Below, piece by piece: positions 57,107-64,000 of a stretch of DNA of 64,000 nucleotides; position 1 is the first letter of the stretch, and the number at the start of each line of letters is the position of its first letter. A program made the translations under genes and the position numbers. The stretch is from Zobellella endophytica (GTDB taxonomy: Bacteria > Pseudomonadota > Gammaproteobacteria > Enterobacterales > Aeromonadaceae), in the NCBI RefSeq assembly GCF_003012775.1, contig NZ_PXYG01000009.1, positions 78,101-142,100 on the forward strand, written 5' to 3'. A model generated the notes under the pieces. The model worked only from the letters and a program-made list of their open reading frames with translations. It ran no database searches and was not told where the DNA came from.

Positions 57107-57130
57107 AAAGCCCCGCGAATGCGGGGCTTT
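57107..57130. terminator. Terminator of bamD, right copy
   Basis: GCCCCGC, loop GAAT, GCGGGGC, with AAA and TTT at the two ends; symmetric and usable by bamD on the minus strand. Identical over 24 bases to the gshA terminator. Confidence 0.85.
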
Positions 57131-57154
57131 GTCGTGACGGCATGGGGGAGCGGT

Positions 57155-57901
57155 TCAGCTGTTGGGAAAGTTGGCCCGCAGCACCGCCTTGGCGTTGTTG
57201 GCCATCTCGCTCAGGCCCAGGGTGTCGTAGGCGTCGGCCATGATCTCCAGCGCCGGCTTCATCAGCTCGGTATCCGGGTAGGACTGCACCACGAACTTGG
57301 CCCGGTTGGCCGCCGCCAGCCAGGCGCCGCGCTTCATGTAGTACTGGGCCACCGCCAGATCGTGCTTGGCGAGCCGGTTTTTCAGGCTGATCATCCGGGC
57401 CCGGGCATCGGCGGCATAGACGCTGTCCGGATACTGGCGCAACAACTGGCGGAAATCGGCGAACGCCTGGCGGGCATAGGCCGGATCCCGATCGGCCCGG
57501 TCGATATTGAGCAATCCCTGGAAGAAGTTGTAGTCGGCCGACATATTGGTCAGGCCGCGCATGTACTGGGCGTAGTCCACGCTGGGGTGGTTGGGGTTGA
57601 GGCGGATGAAGCGGTCGATGTTGGCCAGGGCCCGGGCGGTATCGTCCTGCTTGTAGTAGGCATAGATAAGATCGAGTTGCACCTGGTTCGAATAGGCGCC
57701 GAACGGATAACGGGAATCCATGGCTTCGAGCAGTTCGGCCGCACGAATGTAGTTGCCGGCCTGCAAGCGTTCCTGGGCATCCTGATACAGCACCTCGGGC
57801 GGCTCGTCCGGCACATCGTCCTTCTTGGTGCTGGAGCAGCCGGTGGCGGCCAGCGCCAGGGCGAGTGTCAGGGTGAGCCATACGCTTCGTTGTTTAGCCA
57901 T
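57155..57901 (-). CDS. bamD: Outer membrane assembly lipoprotein BamD
   Basis: BamD is the essential lipoprotein of the BAM complex that inserts beta-barrel proteins. The 248-residue product has a lipoprotein signal with lipobox LAATGC (Cys22), then five TPR repeats (about 35-240) with LQAGNYIRAAELLEAMDSRYPFG, NHPSVDYAQYMRGL and RQLLRQYPDSVYAADARARM. An in-frame codon at 57955 exists, but the ATG at 57901 gives a normal signal peptide. It is divergent from rluD, as in E. coli. Confidence 0.97.
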   Translation of the reverse strand: MAKQRSVWLTLTLALALAATGCSSTKKDDVPDEPPEVLYQDAQERLQAGNYIRAAELLEAMDSRYPFGAYSNQVQLDLIYAYYKQDDTARALANIDRFIRLNPNHPSVDYAQYMRGLTNMSADYNFFQGLLNIDRADRDPAYARQAFADFRQLLRQYPDSVYAADARARMISLKNRLAKHDLAVAQYYMKRGAWLAAANRAKFVVQSYPDTELMKPALEIMADAYDTLGLSEMANNAKAVLRANFPNS

Positions 57902-58004
57902 TGAGTTAGTCCATTCTTTTTGCAAAATTCGGAAACTGATTAAGCTCAGCGTCAAGAACCGCTAGAATACCCAATTAAACATCTTTTGGTAACCAGTGGT
58001 CTCT

Positions 58005-58985
58005 ATGAGCCAGCAAATCGAACTGAACGGCGTGGTCGCCGATCATCAATACGGTCAACGCTTGGATCAGGCGTTGGCGGAAATGTTCCCCGATTATTCC
58101 CGTTCCCGCATAAAAACCTGGATCCAGCAGGATCAGGTGCGGCTCGATGGCCAGGTGGTCAGCAAGCCGCGGGAAAAAGTGTTGCCGGGGCAACGGGTGC
58201 TGGTCAACACCGAGCTGGAAGACGAGGTCCGGTTTGAGGCGGAAGACATCGCACTCGACATCGTCTACGAAGACGATGACATCCTGGTGATCAACAAGCC
58301 CGCCGGCCTGGTGGTGCACCCCGGCGCCGGCACTCCCGACGGCACCCTGCTCAATGCCCTGCTGCATCATTGCCCGAGCATTGCCGAAGTCCCGCGGGCC
58401 GGCATAGTGCACCGGCTCGACAAGGACACCACCGGGCTGATGGTGGTGGCCAAGACGGTGCCGGCGCAAACTCACCTGGTGACGGCGCTGCAGGCGCGGG
58501 AGATCACCCGGGAATACGAAGCGGTGGCCATCGGCCACATGACCGCTGGCGGGACCGTCGACGCCAATATCGGTCGCCATCCGACCCAGCGCATCCAGAT
58601 GGCGGTCACGCCCGGCGGCAAGCCGGCGATCACCCACTACCGGGTGATGGAAAAATTCCGCGCCCACACCCGGCTGCGGCTGCGGCTCGAAACCGGTCGC
58701 ACCCACCAGATCCGGGTGCACATGGCCTACCTCAAGCATCCGCTGGTGGGGGATCCGGTGTATGGCGGCCGGCTCAAACCGCCGCGCAGTGCCGAGCCGG
58801 AGCTGCTGGAATTCCTGCGCGGCTTCAAGCGCCAGGCGCTGCATGCGGTGATGTTGCGGCTGGAGCACCCCATTACCGGCAAGATGATGGAATGGCACGC
58901 CCCGGTACCCGAAGACATGGTGGCGCTGGTGGAGGTATTGCGTGCCGACACCGTGGCCCACCCGGACGATCTGGTATGGATATAA
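58005..58985 (+). CDS. rluD: 23S rRNA pseudouridine synthase RluD
   Basis: RluD makes pseudouridines 1911, 1915 and 1917 in helix 69 of 23S rRNA, needed for subunit association and release. The 326-residue protein has an N-terminal S4 domain (about 16-80) and the catalytic domain with Asp139 in HRLDKDTTGLMVVAK, the same number as in E. coli. ETGRTHQIRVHMAYLKHPLVGD is the RluA-family motif III. ATG at 58005 was taken over 57996 by similarity to MSQQIEL starts. It overlaps pgeF by 10 bases. Confidence 0.97.
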   Translation: MSQQIELNGVVADHQYGQRLDQALAEMFPDYSRSRIKTWIQQDQVRLDGQVVSKPREKVLPGQRVLVNTELEDEVRFEAEDIALDIVYEDDDILVINKPAGLVVHPGAGTPDGTLLNALLHHCPSIAEVPRAGIVHRLDKDTTGLMVVAKTVPAQTHLVTALQAREITREYEAVAIGHMTAGGTVDANIGRHPTQRIQMAVTPGGKPAITHYRVMEKFRAHTRLRLRLETGRTHQIRVHMAYLKHPLVGDPVYGGRLKPPRSAEPELLEFLRGFKRQALHAVMLRLEHPITGKMMEWHAPVPEDMVALVEVLRADTVAHPDDLVWI

Positions 58986-59701
58986 TTCTGCCCGACTGGC
59001 CGGCGCCGGCCAACGTCTGTGCGGCCCAAAGCGGCCGCACCGGGGGCGTGAGCCATGCCCCCTTCCACAGCCTGAACCTGGGCACCCACGTCGGCGACAG
59101 CCGCCAGTACGTGGCCACCAACCGGGAACGGCTGGGGGCCTATCTGAACCTGCCCGCCGAGCCGGTATGGCTGGAACAGGTGCACGGCACCCGGGTGCTG
59201 ACCCTGCCGACGGAAGGCATTGAACGCACCGCCGATGCGGTGGTGACCCGCACCCCGGGCCAGGTGTGCACGGTGATGACCGCCGACTGCCTGGCGGTCT
59301 TGTTCTGCGACCAGGACGGCACCGTGGTGGGCGCCGCCCACGCCGGCTGGCGCGGCCTGGCGGCCGGGGTGCTGGAAGCCACCCTGGAAGCGATGCGGGT
59401 CGATCCGGAATCCGTGCTGGCCTGGATGGGGCCGGCCATCGGCCCGGGGGCCTTCGAGGTGGGCGACGAGGTGCGGGACGCCTTCATACAGCACTCTCCG
59501 CTGGCGGCGGATGCCTTCGTGCTCCACGGCGAGAAATGGCTGGCGGATATCTACCACCTGGCCCGGTTGCGGCTGGCGGCGGCCGGGGTGCACCATATCT
59601 ACGGCGGCGAGCATTGTACCTACGCCGAGCCGGAACGCTTCTTCTCCTACCGGCGTGATCAACGCACCGGACGCATGGCCAGCCTGATCTGGTTGGATTA
59701 G
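58976..59701 (+). CDS. pgeF: Peptidoglycan editing factor PgeF (YfiH, multicopper polyphenol oxidase fold)
   Basis: PgeF/YfiH hydrolyses muropeptide precursors that carry L-Ser in place of L-Ala and so edits peptidoglycan; the fold was first annotated as laccase-like. The 241-residue protein has the conserved zinc or copper ligands His70 (EQVHGTRV), Cys105 (TADCLAVLF) and His122 (AAHAGWRG), and GPAIGPGAFEVGDEV. It begins inside the end of rluD, as in E. coli, and precedes clpB. A hairpin after its stop may be its terminator and overlaps the clpB promoter. Confidence 0.94.
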   Translation: MDIILPDWPAPANVCAAQSGRTGGVSHAPFHSLNLGTHVGDSRQYVATNRERLGAYLNLPAEPVWLEQVHGTRVLTLPTEGIERTADAVVTRTPGQVCTVMTADCLAVLFCDQDGTVVGAAHAGWRGLAAGVLEATLEAMRVDPESVLAWMGPAIGPGAFEVGDEVRDAFIQHSPLAADAFVLHGEKWLADIYHLARLRLAAAGVHHIYGGEHCTYAEPERFFSYRRDQRTGRMASLIWLD

Positions 59702-59722
59702 CAAAAACTTATGTTGTGGCCG

Positions 59723-59750
59723 GTTGAAATCCGGCCATAAAACCCCATCT
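59723..59750 (+). promoter_or_regulatory. Sigma-32 heat shock promoter of clpB
   Basis: GTTGAAA at 59723-59729, a 13-base spacer and CCCCATCT at 59743-59750 match the heat shock consensus CTTGAAA-N(11-16)-CCCCATNT with one mismatch. The -35 box lies in the loop of a perfect hairpin, GGCCGG-TTGAAAT-CCGGCC (59718-59736), which could also terminate pgeF. Confidence 0.85.
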
Positions 59751-59811
59751 TTAGTATCAGTAATTGAGCTTGTGTTCCCGCCGTCCGGCGGGTGTTTCGA
59801 GGAGAGCACTG

Positions 59812-62385
<2,574 letters not shown>

Positions 62386-62386
62386 A

Positions 62387-62414
62387 CAAAAATCCCGCAT
62401 CGGCGGGATTTTTT
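62387..62414. terminator. Terminator of clpB
   Basis: AATCCCGC and GCGGGATT form an 8-bp stem with loop ATCG, followed by TTTTT. A-rich on the left, so it may also serve nnrS on the minus strand. Confidence 0.9.
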
Positions 62415-62449
62415 ATGATCTTAAAACACCAGTGGCAAGGAGAGCTGTG

Positions 62450-63649
62450 TCAGCCGGGCCGGCCATCGACCCTCGGCTGGGTCAGCACCGGCCAGTACAG
62501 CCGGCAGAACTGGCCGAAGGCCAGGGTCCAGGCCAGGGCGCTGCCGTGGTAGGCGATGGTGGTCAGGCCCGGTGCCAACAGTGGCAACAGGCTGCGCAGC
62601 AGGGCCGCGAGGATGACCAGGGCAAAAGCCACCGCCATCGGTTTGCCGATCTCCAGCGGCCGGCCGGAGTGACCCAGGGAGACCCGGGCAATCATACCCA
62701 GGATCACCGCGCCCAGGGCGCCGGCGGTCAGCCAGTGGCTGGCCAGGGAGACGGTGATGCCCAGTTGCAGCAGGGCGGCAGCCAGGGCCAGCAGGCCCAG
62801 GGGGATAAACAGATAACCCAGGTGCAGGATCCACAGCAGGGGGATGTTCAAGGTCAGTTTGCTGTTCCAGCGTGCCAGGCGAGCCAGGTTGCTGAGCGCG
62901 GCGACCAGCAGCACCACTGCCAGCAGGCCGTTGAACAGGGCGGTTCTGGGTAACAGCAGCCAGCCGAGGGTGGCCAGCCAGAGCGAACCCAGGCTGAGCT
63001 TTTCCAGCAACATCATCGGCTGGGGTTTTTCCGTGCCGGTGGCGCGTGACGTAAAGAAGGGGATGACCCGGCCCCCCATCACCGCAATCAGCGCCGAGAG
63101 GGTCAGCACGGCGCTAATAAACACCCGTTCGGCCAGCAACCAGTTGCCACTGGCCGCCGCATAGTAACTGAGGACGTTGAGCAGGGTCAGGAAGCCGAGC
63201 AGGGGCACGAAGAACAGGTTGCGCCATTGCTTGATCTGGATAATGGGCCTGGCCAGCATGCCCGCAATCAGCGGAAGCCAGAGCAAGTCCAGCACTATGA
63301 CCAGCGGGTTCAGTTCGCCCCGTAGCGGCATCAGCAGCCGGGGCAGCAGCCAGAGCCCCGATACCAGCGCCAGTGGCCAGCCGCGCACACCGGGAATGCC
63401 GGTCCAGTTCTGGATAGCGGTCAGCACAAAGCCGGCGACAATGGCCAGGCCAAAGCCGAAAATCATTTCGTGGGCATGCCACCAGATGGGATTACCGACG
63501 CCGGGGAGCACCCTGGCACCAGAGAGGGCCAATAACCACAACAGCATCGCCAGACAGGCATAGAGGGCGCCACCCAGGAAAAAAGTCCTGAAGCCCAGGC
63601 GGAACAATGGCCATATCTTGCTTTCTTTCTCTGCGTCCAGGATTTGCAT
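62450..63649 (-). CDS. nnrS: NnrS-family membrane protein
   Basis: NnrS is a haem- and copper-containing membrane protein of NO-metabolising bacteria, shown in Vibrio to protect against nitrosative stress; its exact chemistry is unclear. The 399-residue protein has about twelve membrane segments and the family motifs FRLGFRTFFLGGALYA near residue 17, WWHAHEMIFGFGLAIVAGFVLTAIQNWTG (split) near residue 57, MGGRVIPFFT near residue 190 and LGHSGRPL near 325. The ATG at 63649 follows AGGTGA. A pair of direct repeats lies upstream, and an nsrR gene is in the same window. Confidence 0.92.
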   Translation of the reverse strand: MQILDAEKESKIWPLFRLGFRTFFLGGALYACLAMLLWLLALSGARVLPGVGNPIWWHAHEMIFGFGLAIVAGFVLTAIQNWTGIPGVRGWPLALVSGLWLLPRLLMPLRGELNPLVIVLDLLWLPLIAGMLARPIIQIKQWRNLFFVPLLGFLTLLNVLSYYAAASGNWLLAERVFISAVLTLSALIAVMGGRVIPFFTSRATGTEKPQPMMLLEKLSLGSLWLATLGWLLLPRTALFNGLLAVVLLVAALSNLARLARWNSKLTLNIPLLWILHLGYLFIPLGLLALAAALLQLGITVSLASHWLTAGALGAVILGMIARVSLGHSGRPLEIGKPMAVAFALVILAALLRSLLPLLAPGLTTIAYHGSALAWTLAFGQFCRLYWPVLTQPRVDGRPG

Positions 63650-63656
63650 GGGAGTC

Positions 63657-63690
63657 ACCTATTATATGTATTTTATTTACCTATTATATG
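63657..63690 (-). promoter_or_regulatory. nnrS upstream direct repeats, possible NO-responsive operator
   Basis: ACCTATTATATG occurs twice, at 63657-63668 and 63679-63690, with a 22-base period, which places both copies on one face of the helix. Between them is ATGTATTTTATTT, which contains the ATGTATTT half-site typical of NsrR operators. The first repeat lies at the ribosome site of nnrS. Binding by NsrR is inferred. Confidence 0.45.
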
Positions 63691-63788
63691 GTGATGTTCA
63701 GAGAAAAACCGGATCAGGATCAAAACAAGGAAAAAAAGCCGGTTTTGGTTGGTTTTTGAGCGAACGGTTTCTTTTGTCAAAAAAGCCC

Positions 63789-63816
63789 TTGCGCAAAAAG
63801 CGCGGCTGCCTATAAT
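63789..63816 (+). promoter_or_regulatory. rRNA operon promoter P1
   Basis: TTGCGC (63789-63794), a 16-base spacer and the perfect TATAAT (63811-63816) are followed by a GC-rich discriminator, GCGCATCC, as in stringently controlled rrn P1 promoters. The A/T-rich sequence upstream could serve as UP element. Confidence 0.8.
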
Positions 63817-63880
63817 GCGCATCCACTGACACGGCGCAACCCGCCGCGGTCACAAGCGGTAAAAACTTCGGTCTTAACGC

Positions 63881-63908
63881 TTGACGAATCAAAAGGACGG
63901 CGTAGAAT
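63881..63908 (+). promoter_or_regulatory. rRNA operon promoter P2
   Basis: TTGACG (63881-63886), a 16-base spacer and TAGAAT (63903-63908), about 92 bases downstream of P1. A weaker match than P1, as usual. Confidence 0.7.
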
Positions 63909-63936
63909 ACGCAGCCCTGACCAACACCAGGTCAAC

Positions 63937-63947
63937 GCTCTTTAACA
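63937..63947 (+). promoter_or_regulatory. boxA antitermination site of rrn leader
   Basis: GCTCTTTAACA is identical to the boxA core of E. coli rrn leaders. It is followed by CTGTGTGGGCACTCACAG, the usual sequence between boxA and the 16S gene. It binds NusB/NusE in the family. The window stops before the 16S rRNA start. Location after clpB matches E. coli rrnG. Confidence 0.9.
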
Positions 63948-64000
63948 ATCTATCAAGCAAACTGTGTGGGCACTCACAGTGCGTTGGGAAACAAAAAAAT

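Noticed and set aside
63817..64000. tRNA or start of 16S rRNA within the window
   Set aside because: Only promoter, boxA and leader sequence are seen; no cloverleaf and no 16S 5' sequence before the window ends.

Overview
This window comes from a gammaproteobacterial chromosome with GC-rich coding sequence. Gene content and order fit a marine or brackish Aeromonadales-type bacterium such as Oceanimonas, Zobellella or Oceanisphaera. That placement is an inference from protein resemblance and synteny; no rRNA gene is included to test it. Signs used are a MotX sodium-type polar flagellar motor protein, a HlyU-type regulator otherwise familiar from Vibrio, NsrR and NnrS, a PtsG glucose permease, and the Pseudomonas-like order rpsT, murJ-ribF-ileS-lspA-fkpB-ispH followed by minor pilins.

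Layout: 1-9107 holds the end of era, recO-pdxJ, then barA (reverse), rlmD-relA-mazG. 9108-9487 is an intergenic region with a 200-bp repeat between two copies of one terminator. 9488-14566 holds ptsG, motX, nsrR, a CNNM/CorC-type protein and ypjD. 14712-18214 is ffh and the rpsP-rimM-trmD-rplS operon. 18342-24181 is mutH, a 675-bp region with DnaA boxes at the position of E. coli DARS2, then rppH-ptsP-lgt-thyA. 24361-26917 is nhaA, nhaR and a hlyU-like gene. 27036-34772 is rpsT, murJ, ribF, ileS, lspA, fkpB and ispH. 34769-40718 is a GAF-GGDEF diguanylate cyclase and a more A/T-rich type IV minor pilin cluster ending in a 648-residue prepilin. 40801-48688 is nadE, glnB, luxS, rnr, rlmB, a Crp-like regulator, an ElaA-type acetyltransferase and a DMT exporter. 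48927-52348 is rpsF-rpsR-rplI, fpr, a small membrane protein and an MDR oxidoreductase. 52380-62385 is an M16 peptidase, gshA, the second 200-bp repeat, bamD, rluD-pgeF and clpB. 62450-64000 is nnrS and an rRNA operon leader with P1, P2 and boxA; the 16S gene must begin just past the window.

Most genes are core housekeeping: translation and ribosome maturation, envelope biogenesis, stringent and c-di-GMP signalling, NAD, folate and glutathione metabolism, and nitric oxide stress. Several regulatory sites are readable: a Cra-type palindrome before ptsG, a sigma-28 promoter before motX, a sigma-32 promoter before clpB, and DnaA boxes between mutH and rppH.

The most interesting object is the 200-bp repeat (9236-9435 and, inverted, 56906-57105; 5 differences by eye). 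Each copy sits in a convergent intergenic region between two copies of a terminator that is specific to that locus, as if the element inserts at terminators and duplicates them. It carries two CAGGGATG hairpins; one in the first copy exactly matches the CsrA selection consensus. It may therefore be a mobile or dispersed CsrA-binding RNA element. BarA, the kinase that controls the Csr system in relatives, is encoded in the same window. No CRISPR array, prophage, transposase or tRNA gene was seen.
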